This document shows, piece by piece, positions 34,524-43,601 of a stretch of DNA of 64,000 nucleotides; the first letter of the stretch is position 1, and each line of letters begins with the position of its first letter. The notes beneath the pieces are model-generated. The model did not search any database and was not told the DNA's origin. It saw only the letters and a program-made list of their open reading frames with translations. Origin of the DNA: Myxococcus landrumus (GTDB lineage Bacteria; Myxococcota; Myxococcia; Myxococcales; Myxococcaceae); NCBI RefSeq assembly GCF_017301635.1, contig NZ_CP071091.1:835001-899000 (forward strand). The letters run 5' to 3'. The translations under genes and the position numbers were made by a program.

Positions 34524-35585
34524 ATGCGCGTCCTCCTTGTCGGTGACTACCCGCCGCCATTCGGTGGCGTGTCGATTCACGTGCAACAACTTCACGGGTT
34601 CCTGCGCAGCCGTGGGGTCGAAGCGCGAGTGCTTGATATCGGGAAGGGTGGCCGGCCGGTTCCGGATGTCCTCCCCGTGCGAGGACTCGTCCCCTTCGGC
34701 CTCCGGCTGACCGGGTTTCTCAACGCGGGGTGGACGGTGCATGTCCACACCAGCGGGAACAACCCGAAGGCGTGGCTGCTCGCGGCCGCGGCGGGAGGAC
34801 TGCCCGGGGCGCGTGCTCCTCGGTTCATCACGCTGCACTCGGGCTTGTTGCCCGACTACCTGAGGGCCTCGTCGTCGAGGCGGATGTTCGCGCGGGTGGC
34901 GCTCGCGGGCTACGCGCGGGTCATCGCCGTGTCCGAGGCGGTGCGCGACGCGCTCCTGTCGTGCGGCGTTCCGGAGGAGAAGGTGCTGGTCCACCCCGCC
35001 TTCTGTTCCTCCCAGGTGCGGCCCGGTGAAGTGCCCGTGCGAGTCGAAGCCGCGCGAGCCCGCCGCCGTCCGTTGCTGGCGATGGCGCACCATCCATCCC
35101 CTGTCTACGGGCGGAGGCTGGCGTTCCGGGCGCTGAGGCTCGTGTCGGAGGTCTACCCGGACGTGGGGCTGGCGCTGTTCGGGCCCGGGACGGATTCCGA
35201 GGACTTCATCCGCGACGCGCGGGAGCTGGGCGTGGCGAAGTATCTGGAGCCGCTCGGCGATTTGGAGCATCCGGCGGCGCTGGGGCTCCTGGTTCGCAGT
35301 GACGCCTTCCTGCGGCCCACCACTCACGATGGAGACTCCATCTCCGTGCGCGAGGCGTTGACGCTCGCGGTGCCGTGCGTGGCCAGCGACGTGTGCGAGC
35401 GGCCCGAGGGGACCTGGGTCTTCCAGTCGGGGGACGCGGCGTCGCTCGCCGCGAGGATTCTTCAGGCCGTGACGGCGGGGCGCGTGGCGGTGGCCTCGCC
35501 CGACGTGGGGCCGGTGCTGCTGGGGCTCTACGCGTCGCTGGCGGGGCGGCAGCCCGCCGGGACTCAACCCGTGTCCGCGGTGTGA
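34524..35585 (+). CDS. Glycosyltransferase, GT4-like
   Basis: A protein of 353 residues with the GT-B N-terminal motif MRVLLVGDYPPPFGGVSIHV, a central donor-domain entry (PLLAMAHHPSPVYGRR) and the C-terminal EX7E-like segment (THDGDSISVREALTLAVPCVASDV) common in GT4 enzymes, which use nucleotide sugars. It is 8 bases after the acetyltransferase gene. Donor and acceptor cannot be inferred. Confidence 0.83.
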   Translation: MRVLLVGDYPPPFGGVSIHVQQLHGFLRSRGVEARVLDIGKGGRPVPDVLPVRGLVPFGLRLTGFLNAGWTVHVHTSGNNPKAWLLAAAAGGLPGARAPRFITLHSGLLPDYLRASSSRRMFARVALAGYARVIAVSEAVRDALLSCGVPEEKVLVHPAFCSSQVRPGEVPVRVEAARARRRPLLAMAHHPSPVYGRRLAFRALRLVSEVYPDVGLALFGPGTDSEDFIRDARELGVAKYLEPLGDLEHPAALGLLVRSDAFLRPTTHDGDSISVREALTLAVPCVASDVCERPEGTWVFQSGDAASLAARILQAVTAGRVAVASPDVGPVLLGLYASLAGRQPAGTQPVSAV

Positions 35586-35648
35586 GCCGGGGATTGATTT
35601 TCGCCCGCGGAAGTCCCGCGAGGCCATTCGTTACAGGAGAGAAGACAG

Positions 35649-36851
35649 ATGCGGCGCAGCGATGACATGGACCTGACCCGACGGGCACTCCGGGGGCGTG
35701 ACCTGGTGGTGTTCTCCAACGACTGGGACGGCGATCCGCTGTCGAAGGTCCACATCATGCGGATTCTCTCGCGAGACAACCGCATCCTCTGGGTGAACAG
35801 CATTGGCAATCGCGCGCCCCGGGTGAACACGCATGATGTGAAGCGCATCTTCGGCAAGCTGGAGCGCTTCACGCAGGGCCTGCGCGAGGTGGAGCCCAAC
35901 CTCCATGTCCTGTCGCCCCTGGCGATTCCGTTCTACGGCTCGGAGTGGGTTCGCGGCGCGAACCGGGAGATGCTCCGCCTTCAAGTCCTGCGGGCGATGA
36001 AGAAGCTGGGCTTCCAGCGTCCCATCTCCTGGAGCTTCCTGCCCGCGTCGGCGCCGGTGTCCGGCTCGCTGGGGGAGGAGTTCGTCGTCTACCACTGCGT
36101 GGATGAGTTCTCCGCCTTCAGCGACACGAATGGCCGGCACATCGCGGAGCTCGAGGAGCGGCTGCTGCGCCGTGCGGACCTGTGCATCACCTCCGCCGAG
36201 CGGCTGCGCGACAGCAAGTCCCGCGTCAATCCGCGCACCGTGCTGGTGCGCCATGGCACCGACTTCCGGCACTTCGTGAAGGCGTGTGACCCGGCTACGC
36301 CCATCCCCGCGGACATCGCCCGGCTGCCGAAGCCCATCATCGGCTTCTTCGGGCTGGTGGCGGACTGGGTGGACCAGGAGGCCATCATCGCCACGGCGCG
36401 GGCCCACCGCGCGGGCTCCGTGGTGGTGATTGGCAAGACGACGCCGGACTGTGATGACTCGAAGCTTCGGGCCGAGCCGAACATCCACATGCTGGGGCGC
36501 AAGTCCTATGCGGACCTGCCGGGGTACAGCCGGGCCTTCGATGTCGCGCTGATGCCGTTCAAGATCAGCGAGCTCACGCTGAACGCCAATCCGTTGAAGG
36601 TGCGCGAGTACCTGGCCTCGGGGTTGCCGGTGGTGTCCACGGACCTTCCGGAGGTCCGCAAGGTGGGGCTCTGCAAGATCGCCACTTCGACGGATGACTT
36701 CGTGCGGAAGGTGAACGAGTGCCTCGCGGAAGGCCCGGGTCCGCAGCGTGAGCGCGCGGAGCGAATCTTCAACGAGAGCTGGGATGCGCGCGTGGAGGAG
36801 ATTCGCCACCACGTGGGCTCCGCGATGGAGGCGGCTGGCAAGTCGCTCTGA
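35649..36851 (+). CDS. Glycosyltransferase, GT4-like
   Basis: A protein of 400 residues; AGGAG precedes the ATG at 35649. It has a GT-B fold: an N-terminal part opening LVVFSNDWDGDPLSKVHIM and a C-terminal donor site with KPIIGFFGLVADWVD, then FDVALMPFKISELTLNANPLKVREYLASGLPVVSTDLPEV, the typical GT4 nucleotide-sugar pocket. It closes the polysaccharide run and is convergent with the DUF4350-type gene. Confidence 0.83.
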   Translation: MRRSDDMDLTRRALRGRDLVVFSNDWDGDPLSKVHIMRILSRDNRILWVNSIGNRAPRVNTHDVKRIFGKLERFTQGLREVEPNLHVLSPLAIPFYGSEWVRGANREMLRLQVLRAMKKLGFQRPISWSFLPASAPVSGSLGEEFVVYHCVDEFSAFSDTNGRHIAELEERLLRRADLCITSAERLRDSKSRVNPRTVLVRHGTDFRHFVKACDPATPIPADIARLPKPIIGFFGLVADWVDQEAIIATARAHRAGSVVVIGKTTPDCDDSKLRAEPNIHMLGRKSYADLPGYSRAFDVALMPFKISELTLNANPLKVREYLASGLPVVSTDLPEVRKVGLCKIATSTDDFVRKVNECLAEGPGPQRERAERIFNESWDARVEEIRHHVGSAMEAAGKSL

Positions 36852-36908
36852 CCGCGTGGCACCGTGCTTCGGGAAGGGGAGTCGAGTCGCTGATGAGCGG
36901 ACGGCTTG

Positions 36909-38090
36909 TCAGCGACGTGTGGCTTCCTGCCCGGCCACGGCCCGCTCCAGGTGGGCATAGAGGCGGGCCACGCGCGCGAAGTCCGCGGGCCGGACGGAGG
37001 GCTGCGCGAGGAGCGAGGTGAGCTGCGCCTTGGCGTCCAGGTAGTGGGAGGCGGGGACTCCGCCTTCCTGCTCCAGCCGCCGCGCGGCTTCCGAGTCTTC
37101 CAGGTCGGGAGGGATACCCAGTTGTTCCTGCAACTGGTGTCGCAAGGACTTGTCGAGCTCCGGAAGGAGCTCCTTCTCCACCTTCGAGCGACGCATGAGC
37201 CAGCCCATGCTGCGCACGTATTCGAGGGCGGAGCGGTGCTTCTCGACGAGCAGCGGTCTGGGTTCTCCGAATCGTGTTCCGCGCGAGAGGGCATAGATGC
37301 CGACCACGGCCAGCACCTGGGCCGCGAAGACCCAGATGCCTCGGGAGATGGGCGGAGGGGGCGCGAGCTGGTGGTGAAACTCGTCGATGACGAGGGGGCC
37401 TCGCGCGGCGAGGGCACTCCAGAAGCGCACGTTGTCGAGCAGCTCCAGGCGCCGGTTCTCCACCAGGTCCGCGCCGGCCAGGACATAGACATGGCCTTGT
37501 CCGAGTGCCACGCGCCACACCGCCACCGCGCCGCCGAGGCCGGCGAGGGGAATCGCGCCGGGGTGGTCCACGAGGAGGCCCCGGTCCTGCGACACCCGCA
37601 GGGTGCTGAGTCCCCGCAGCGGGCCCGCATCGAGCCACACATCCACCGTGGTTCCCCCCGCGTCCGCCAGGTCCGTGGCGAGTCCACGTTCACTCGCGGG
37701 GAACAGTGGGCCTGGCTCCAGCTTCAGCCACTTCTCCAGGGCCGCTTGATGTCTACCGAGCTCGCGCGTCGACAGATACGCCAGGGTGCCACCCGCCTGG
37801 ACGAAGCGCTCCACGGCGAGGACCTCGTCGTCGGACACAGGCCGGCCGATGGGGGCGGCGAGCACGAGCGTCCGAGTGCCGGCGGCGAGTGAGTCCAGCG
37901 ACGTGTGCTGTTCGCTCACGGCGTGGCCGCCTTCACGGAGGAACAAGAAGAGCGCACGCGCCCCTTGTGGGCCGGTGTTCTCCACGGAGGGCACGAGGGA
38001 TGGGGGCGTGTCCCGGTCTGTGCTCAAGCCGGCCGCCAGGGCGAGCGCGATGAGCACCCCGAAGATCGCGATGGTGCGCGCGTTCTTCAC
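36909..38090 (-). CDS. DUF4350-type membrane protein
   Basis: About 393 residues from a GTG at 38090, which has GGAGAGGG at good spacing; an ATG at 38114 is the alternative. One N-terminal membrane segment (TIAIFGVLIALALAAGLS) is followed by a periplasmic-type alpha/beta region typical of DUF4350 (ARALFLFLREGGHAVSEQ, TLVLAAPIGRPVSDDEVLAVERFVQAGGTLAYL) and a second membrane segment near residue 245 (IWVFAAQVLAVVGIYAL). These proteins usually sit with DUF4129, MoxR-type ATPase and DUF58 genes. Here DUF4129 is present upstream, but the ATPase and DUF58 genes are not next to it. Function is unknown. Confidence 0.7.
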   Translation of the reverse strand: MKNARTIAIFGVLIALALAAGLSTDRDTPPSLVPSVENTGPQGARALFLFLREGGHAVSEQHTSLDSLAAGTRTLVLAAPIGRPVSDDEVLAVERFVQAGGTLAYLSTRELGRHQAALEKWLKLEPGPLFPASERGLATDLADAGGTTVDVWLDAGPLRGLSTLRVSQDRGLLVDHPGAIPLAGLGGAVAVWRVALGQGHVYVLAGADLVENRRLELLDNVRFWSALAARGPLVIDEFHHQLAPPPPISRGIWVFAAQVLAVVGIYALSRGTRFGEPRPLLVEKHRSALEYVRSMGWLMRRSKVEKELLPELDKSLRHQLQEQLGIPPDLEDSEAARRLEQEGGVPASHYLDAKAQLTSLLAQPSVRPADFARVARLYAHLERAVAGQEATRR

Positions 38091-38169
38091 GTCGCCCTCT
38101 CCGGGGTCGGCCATCCCTGCCGGTGCTTCACGGCATCGACAGCGAAGGCCGCGGTGGTGCGGAGGTCCT

Positions 38170-39060
38170 TCATGCCGCGGCCTCCGAGGCCAACTGCCCT
38201 TGCAGGTGCTCAACGGCATCGATGAAGCGTGCGGCCTCTGCCTCCGGCACGGGGGCCAGCGAGTAGAAGGCCTGGTCGTACCAGGTCATCAGACGCTCCA
38301 CCTCGTGGGTGACGGCCGCGGGGGCACCTCTCGTGGGCAGCTCCGCCGCCAGCTCCCGATTCGTCTTCACCCGGTCGGGCCTCGCCAGCCGTCGCTCCTC
38401 CAGCGTGGACAACATGCTCAGCAAGGCCTCGCGAATCGCCTCACGCGGATGGTCCGCGAGAGCCTTTCTCGCCCGCTTCAAGTGCTCCGGCGGCGCATCC
38501 AACACCAGCGGCACGGACGCACTCTGGCCTCCGGCACGAGCGACGTTCCGGCGCAGACGCATGGCGCGAACTTTCAGCACGCCCCACAGCACCAGCGCGA
38601 TGGCCAGTCCCAGCATCACCGCCCGCGTCGCCACCGCGAAGCCCTGCGCCTCGCGGGATTCAAAGGCGCCCTCCAGCCACGACTCCAGCTTGCGAAGGAA
38701 CTGCTTCACCAGGTCGCCGTGCCGCTGCCGTGCCTTCGCGAACTCAGGACGGTCGAGCACTCCCTTGAGCCGCTCACGTTCGTTGGCGGGAAACTCCACC
38801 ACGGGGGCGGAGGCCTCGTTCCGTTCCAGGGCGCAAGCACGCTGGAGGAAGTCGGCCACGCGCTGGACCTGCTCCGGCGCGGTGGTGCCGAGTTCCTCGA
38901 GAGGGAGCGGCATGCCACCCATGTCTCGCCGCACCACCTCCAGGGCGCCGGCCAGTTCCTCCGGACGCGACCGCGCGGTCTCTTCGAGTGCGCGCACAGT
39001 GGCCTCCCGCTCATCGCAGGGGAGCGCGGACAGCAGGAGCAAGAGGGGGAGGGGAGACAC
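38170..39060 (-). CDS. DUF4129-type protein
   Basis: A protein of 296 residues with a GTG start (39060). A signal/anchor (PLPLLLLLSALPC) is followed by a helical region, a membrane segment near residue 145 (AVMLGLAIALVLWGVLKV) and a C-terminal DUF4129-like part: EAIREALLSMLSTLEERR and NRELAAELPTRGAPAAV, closing with LMTWYDQAFYSLAPVPEAE. DUF4129 is often found at the end of transglutaminase-like proteins and in MoxR gene groups. It lies 24 bases after the membrane protein gene on the same strand. Confidence 0.7.
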   Translation of the reverse strand: MSPLPLLLLLSALPCDEREATVRALEETARSRPEELAGALEVVRRDMGGMPLPLEELGTTAPEQVQRVADFLQRACALERNEASAPVVEFPANERERLKGVLDRPEFAKARQRHGDLVKQFLRKLESWLEGAFESREAQGFAVATRAVMLGLAIALVLWGVLKVRAMRLRRNVARAGGQSASVPLVLDAPPEHLKRARKALADHPREAIREALLSMLSTLEERRLARPDRVKTNRELAAELPTRGAPAAVTHEVERLMTWYDQAFYSLAPVPEAEAARFIDAVEHLQGQLASEAAA

Positions 39061-39084
39061 GCGAGGGCTCGCGAAAAAGAGAGG

Positions 39085-40101
39085 TCAGGCGGCGCGGGTC
39101 GACGTGGGCTCGCTGCCCAGGCGCTGCTCCAGGTCCAGGCCTTCGCGGCGCACGCGCATGTCCACGTAGAAGAACGCGCAGGCGACGAAGTTGACGGGCG
39201 AGAAGAAGGACTGCGCCGCCACCTGGAGGATCTCCACGGGAACCAGGAGGAGCTGCGGTGTCCGCGCGAGCGTCCCCGCATCGAAGGGATTGCCGTACGG
39301 CAACATCACCAGCCACGACGGGATGCTGAAGACGAGGTGAACCGAGAAGAGGATGAGGCTCACCACGGTGAAGAGAATCATCGCGCGGACCATGCCTCGC
39401 CCCAGGAAGCCTGGCTCCACGCGCCCCGCCAACAAGGCTCCCGAGCGCTTGAACGCGGCCCACGCGTCCATGTCCTCCATCGCGAGCACGGGCGGCAGAA
39501 GGAGGAAGCGCAGGAAGTACCAGAGGAACGCGGCGAGCAATCCCAGGGTCAAGGCGAGTCCGCCCAACACCAACAACACCGTGGCCAGCACGGACGAGCC
39601 CATGGCCGCCGTGATGCCTCCCGCGACCATGAGGATTCCCCCCGGTACCATCAGCAGCAGCGACATCCCCGCGGACCAGAGCAACGACAACAGATAGGCG
39701 CCCGTCACAGGACCCAGCATGGAGAACGCTCGGCGCAGGCCGTCCATGGTGCTCACGGGTGTACCCAGTTGGGCGCTCACGATGTACCGGGAGCTGGCCA
39801 CCATCGCGAGCCAGTAGCTCCAGATGAGGAACATGAACAACGCGAACCACAGCGCCACGGAGCCCGCGATGCGTCCCAGGTCTTCGGGGGTGGGTGCCTG
39901 CTGCTTGGGGTCGAAGAGCATCGGCGACAGCCACCCGGAGAGCTCCAGCACGCCCTTCGTCGCGATGTAGTTCACGAGCGAGTAGCCCAGGCTGAGCAGG
40001 AACAGGGGCTTGAGGTGGCCGCGCCAGAAGGTGACGGCGCGGTCGATCAATTCCCCCAGGGCCAGGGGGCGCAGTTCGGAAGCGGAGGTGGGCGGAGTCA
40101 C
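39085..40101 (-). CDS. Polytopic membrane protein (DUF4013/GDPD membrane-domain-like)
   Basis: A protein of 338 residues from a GTG at 40101, which overlaps the thiE-like stop (GTGA). It has about seven long hydrophobic segments (for example GLALTLGLLAAFLWYFLRFLLLPP) and the typical opening LRPLALGELIDRAVTFWRGHLKPLFLLSLGYSL seen in proteins with the glycerophosphoryl diester phosphodiesterase membrane region. No catalytic domain is present. It comes before the DUF4129/DUF4350 genes, a common association. Function is unknown. Confidence 0.65.
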   Translation of the reverse strand: MTPPTSASELRPLALGELIDRAVTFWRGHLKPLFLLSLGYSLVNYIATKGVLELSGWLSPMLFDPKQQAPTPEDLGRIAGSVALWFALFMFLIWSYWLAMVASSRYIVSAQLGTPVSTMDGLRRAFSMLGPVTGAYLLSLLWSAGMSLLLMVPGGILMVAGGITAAMGSSVLATVLLVLGGLALTLGLLAAFLWYFLRFLLLPPVLAMEDMDAWAAFKRSGALLAGRVEPGFLGRGMVRAMILFTVVSLILFSVHLVFSIPSWLVMLPYGNPFDAGTLARTPQLLLVPVEILQVAAQSFFSPVNFVACAFFYVDMRVRREGLDLEQRLGSEPTSTRAA

Positions 40102-40733
40102 GAGGTGGGCAGCATAGCCCGGGGAGGGCACGCGGCCAGCAGTGCTCGTGCCGCACGGGCGGGGTCCTCGGCCTCCAGCACGGCGGAGATGACCGCGAAC
40201 CCGCCGGCGCCCGTCAGTCGGCCCGCCGTCTCCTCTCGGATGCCGCCCAGTGCGAGCGCGGGACAAGGCAGGTGCCTCGCCAGGGAGAAGAAGCCCTTCG
40301 GCCCGAGCGTCTCGCGGGTGTCTCCTGGCTTGGAGCCTGGTGCGAAGACGGGGCTCACCAGCGCCAGGTCGGCGCCGTGTGCTGCGCGGGCCTCTGCTTC
40401 ATCGTGCACCGCCACGCTGAGCCACCGGCCCGCGGGAAGGTGACGTCGGACCTCGTCGGGAGCGAGGCCGTGTGAGGGCAGATGCAGATGTGCCCCGACG
40501 AGGAGCGCGACATCCAGCCGCTCGTTGACGAACAACGGATTGCCTCGGGCCTGGCACAGTGCCGCGAGGGCTTGTGCTTCCTCGAGGAACGTTCGTCCGG
40601 AGGCCTCCGGGTGGCGGTGTTGAACCGCCACGTCGGGTCCGGCCTCCAGTGCCTTGGCCAGCGCGCCCAGGAGCCGCTCGCGCGGCAGGCGCCAGTCGGT
40701 GATGACGACGAGCCGGGGAAGGGCGGGTGCCAC
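40098..40733 (-). CDS. ThiE/TenI-family protein, divergent
   Basis: A protein of 211 residues; the start (GTG at 40733) lacks a clear ribosome site. It has the TIM-barrel order of thiamine-phosphate synthase/thiazole tautomerase: RLVVITDWRLP, a basic loop VAVQHRHPEASGRTF, PLFVNERLDVALLVGAHLHLPS, VAVHDEAEARAAHGADLALVSPVFAPGSKPGDT and PALALGGIREETAGRLTGAGGFAVIS. Classical ThiE has VQLREK-type and GQxD-type motifs that are altered here (QHRHPE, HLPSHGL). Next to thiG and thiS it fits a role in thiazole formation, so TenI-like tautomerase is as likely as ThiE. Hence no gene symbol is given. Confidence 0.65.
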   Translation of the reverse strand: MAPALPRLVVITDWRLPRERLLGALAKALEAGPDVAVQHRHPEASGRTFLEEAQALAALCQARGNPLFVNERLDVALLVGAHLHLPSHGLAPDEVRRHLPAGRWLSVAVHDEAEARAAHGADLALVSPVFAPGSKPGDTRETLGPKGFFSLARHLPCPALALGGIREETAGRLTGAGGFAVISAVLEAEDPARAARALLAACPPRAMLPTS

Positions 40734-40756
40734 GGAAAGGAGCCGCAGCCCAGGGG

Positions 40757-41539
<783 letters not shown>

Positions 41540-41552
41540 GGTCCTCTCCTCG

Positions 41553-41753
41553 CTACCCGCCGCCGACGAAGGTGACGATTTCCACTCGGTCCCCAGGCTG
41601 GAGGTGATGCTCGGGGTGGCGGGCGCGGCGCACCACCTCGGCGTTCACTTCCACGGCCACACCCGGACCTCCGATTCGAAGCGACTCCAGCAGCACCGAG
41701 AGGGTGATGGCCTCCGGCACCTCGCGTGTCTCTCCGTTGACCCAGACCTGCAT
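41553..41753 (-). CDS. thiS: Sulfur carrier protein ThiS
   Basis: A protein of 66 residues from the ATG at 41753 (AAGGAG upstream). The ubiquitin-like opening [20 protein letters not shown], the central [11 protein letters not shown] and the C-terminal [10 protein letters not shown] identify ThiS; the terminal glycines carry the thiocarboxylate sulfur. It ends in three glycines, one more than usual. No TPP riboswitch was recognised in the 113 bases upstream. Confidence 0.9.
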   Translation of the reverse strand: MQVWVNGETREVPEAITLSVLLESLRIGGPGVAVEVNAEVVRRARHPEHHLQPGDRVEIVTFVGGG

Positions 41754-41866
41754 GGCGTCTCGGCTCCTTGGGATGGGGACCCGGGGACGCACTACAGGGG
41801 GGATGCCGTGAAGTCAACGCACACTCTGGCCGTACGTCCGCCATCGTCATCGCTATACTCGGCGTC

Positions 41867-42265
41867 ATGCTCATGGCTCCCAGCAGGGTTCTCTCCACCG
41901 CGCTCGTCGTCGCGCTTGGGCTGCCGCTCACCGCCTCCGCGGAAGAGCCCGCTGTCGCCACCGTGGATGCGCCTGTTCGCGCGCCGGAGCCCTTGCTCCA
42001 CGGGCACCGCTTCGCCTTCGTCGCTGGGGGTGTTCTCGCGGTGGGTGGCTTGGGGCTGGGCTTCTATGCGCGAGGTGAGGCCCGTCGCTCGCAGGGGCTG
42101 ACGTCCGCCCGTGATGCGCGCGACACGTTGGACCGGGCCCGCTCCGCCTCCACGGCGGCGAACCTCATGTATGCGGCCGCCGGCGCCGCGGTGTTGTACG
42201 GCCTGGTGCTGGAGTTGCTGCCGGACGAGGCCGCGGACGCCGCGAACCTCACCTACCATTTCTGA
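41867..42265 (+). CDS. Small membrane protein with signal peptide
   Basis: About 132 residues from the ATG at 41867 (an ATG at 41873 is also possible). A Sec signal (VLSTALVVALGLPLTASAEE) is followed by a short polar stretch and two hydrophobic segments (FAFVAGGVLAVGGLGLGFYARGEARR and LMYAAAGAAVLYGLVLELLP). The family is not recognised. The next gene follows by 11 bases, so they may be cotranscribed. Confidence 0.6.
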   Translation: MLMAPSRVLSTALVVALGLPLTASAEEPAVATVDAPVRAPEPLLHGHRFAFVAGGVLAVGGLGLGFYARGEARRSQGLTSARDARDTLDRARSASTAANLMYAAAGAAVLYGLVLELLPDEAADAANLTYHF

Positions 42266-42276
42266 ACGAGCCCCCC

Positions 42277-42801
42277 GTGGCCCTCCGCTCTCCTGTCCCC
42301 CTCGTGGCCTGTGGCGCTGTCCTGGTTGCCGTGGCCTGCTCCATCAACATGGATGAAGTCGCCGGCCGAGCCTGCTCGGACGACTCCGAGTGCCCGAGCC
42401 TGTATGCCTGCACGGCGACGGGTGTCTCGGGTCAGCGCACGTGTGAAGTCATCTATCCGCCGCAATACACCGAGGTCGACGGGGGCGGCACCGATGCGGG
42501 CCCCGTGCCCACGTACTGCAACGACGTGCAGCCGATTCTCGCGGCGACGTGCGTGAGCACCTGCCATGGCGCGGACACGAGCGGCAGCGGGCACTCCTCG
42601 TTCCGGTTGGACTACTACGAGCCGACGGGCAACGGCGTGCCAGGCGCGCGGGCCAAGGCGCTGCGCATCCGCGTTCGCGCGTCGGACCTGAAGGACATGC
42701 CGCCCGTGGGCAGTCCGGCGCCCACCGCAGAGCAGCGTGCGCTGCTGGCGCGCTGGGTGGCCGGTGGCGCTCCTCTTTGCAGTCCGGACGGCGGGCCCTG
42801 A
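42277..42801 (+). CDS. Lipoprotein with cytochrome-like domain and atypical CX3CH motif (copy 1)
   Basis: A protein of 174 residues starting at GTG 42277. A lipoprotein signal ends at VAVAC21. Next comes a small Cys-rich part (ACSDDSECPSLYACTATG), a linker (TEVDGGGTDAGP) and a domain with the layout of planctomycete-type cytochrome c domains: VQPILAATCVSTCHGADTSG, then DMPPVG with Met141 as possible axial ligand and LARWVAGGAPLC. The haem motif is C92-V-S-T-C96-H97, that is CX3CH instead of CX2CH. The downstream gene is a paralogue with the same motif, so this is not a single-copy change. Whether haem is bound is unknown. Confidence 0.7.
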   Translation: MALRSPVPLVACGAVLVAVACSINMDEVAGRACSDDSECPSLYACTATGVSGQRTCEVIYPPQYTEVDGGGTDAGPVPTYCNDVQPILAATCVSTCHGADTSGSGHSSFRLDYYEPTGNGVPGARAKALRIRVRASDLKDMPPVGSPAPTAEQRALLARWVAGGAPLCSPDGGP

Positions 42802-42862
42802 CGTCGCGGCCCACCCTCTCCGTTCCCCGTTTCAGGTTCCAGGTTTCAGGACGAGCGCCAAC

Positions 42863-43420
42863 ATGAAGAGACTCCTCGCGAGCGCGGCCGGCGCGGTGGT
42901 GTTCACCGTGGCCTGCACCATTGACGTGACAGACTTCACCGGCAAGACGTGCGAGACGGCCAGCGACTGTCCGGACACGCATTCCTGTGTCGCGGTGAGG
43001 CAGGGGCAGGGTCGCACGTGTGAAGTGCTCGGGCTGCCGGGGACTCCAGATGCGGGCGATGGGGACGCGGGGCCGGTGCCCACGTACTGCGATGACATCC
43101 AGCCCATCCTCGCCGCGAGCTGCGTGAGCACCTGCCACGGCGCGGACACCAGCGGCAGTCAGCAGACCACGTTCCGGCTGGACTACTACGAGGCGCCGGA
43201 TGCGGGGGGCCTGCCGGGCGCCTTCGCGAAGGCCGCGCGCATCCGGGCCCGCACGTCCGTGTTCCAGGACATGCCGCCGACGGGGAGCGCCGTCACTCCG
43301 CCCACGGCCGCCCAGCGCGCCCTGGTCGCGAGGTGGGTGGAGGGTGGGGCACCGTTCTGCGATGACGCGGGAAGCGGCGCGCCCGACGCGGGTTCTCCTG
43401 ATGGAGGCCGCGTCCCCTAG
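42863..43420 (+). CDS. Lipoprotein with cytochrome-like domain and atypical CX3CH motif (copy 2)
   Basis: A protein of 185 residues from the ATG at 42863. Its lipoprotein signal ends at FTVAC18. It has the same order as copy 1: a Cys-rich segment (TCETASDCPDTHSC), an Asp/Gly linker, IQPILAASCVSTCHGADTSG with C87/C91/H92, DMPPTG with Met137, and a tail VARWVEGGAPFC. The last 20 residues are a second Asp/Gly/Pro linker. The identical PILAAxCVSTCHGADTSGS core in two diverged copies indicates selection for this spacing. Confidence 0.7.
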   Translation: MKRLLASAAGAVVFTVACTIDVTDFTGKTCETASDCPDTHSCVAVRQGQGRTCEVLGLPGTPDAGDGDAGPVPTYCDDIQPILAASCVSTCHGADTSGSQQTTFRLDYYEAPDAGGLPGAFAKAARIRARTSVFQDMPPTGSAVTPPTAAQRALVARWVEGGAPFCDDAGSGAPDAGSPDGGRVP

Positions 43421-43601
43421 CGTCGAGGTTTGTTCCCATGGCGGGCAGCCGGGCGAGCAGGGGTTTCATGCCCGGCCCGCTGCCCCTGTGTCGTCCCGTG
43501 CTCGCGCGCAAGCCCTGTGCAAGTGCGAGAGGAGCGCTCACTTTCTGCCCAACTCCGGGAGACACGCTCTCCCGACAGCCTACGGAAAGGGGCAGGACGA
43601 T

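Noticed and set aside
36886..36916. Hairpin GTCGCTGA/TCAGCGAC as terminator between convergent genes
   Set aside because: The right arm lies inside the stop codon and end of the minus-strand gene, the loop is 15 bases and there is no T run; weak evidence.
41754..41866. TPP riboswitch upstream of thiS
   Set aside because: Neither the CTGAGA box nor the ACCTGATCTGG-type core was found on the minus strand in this short leader.
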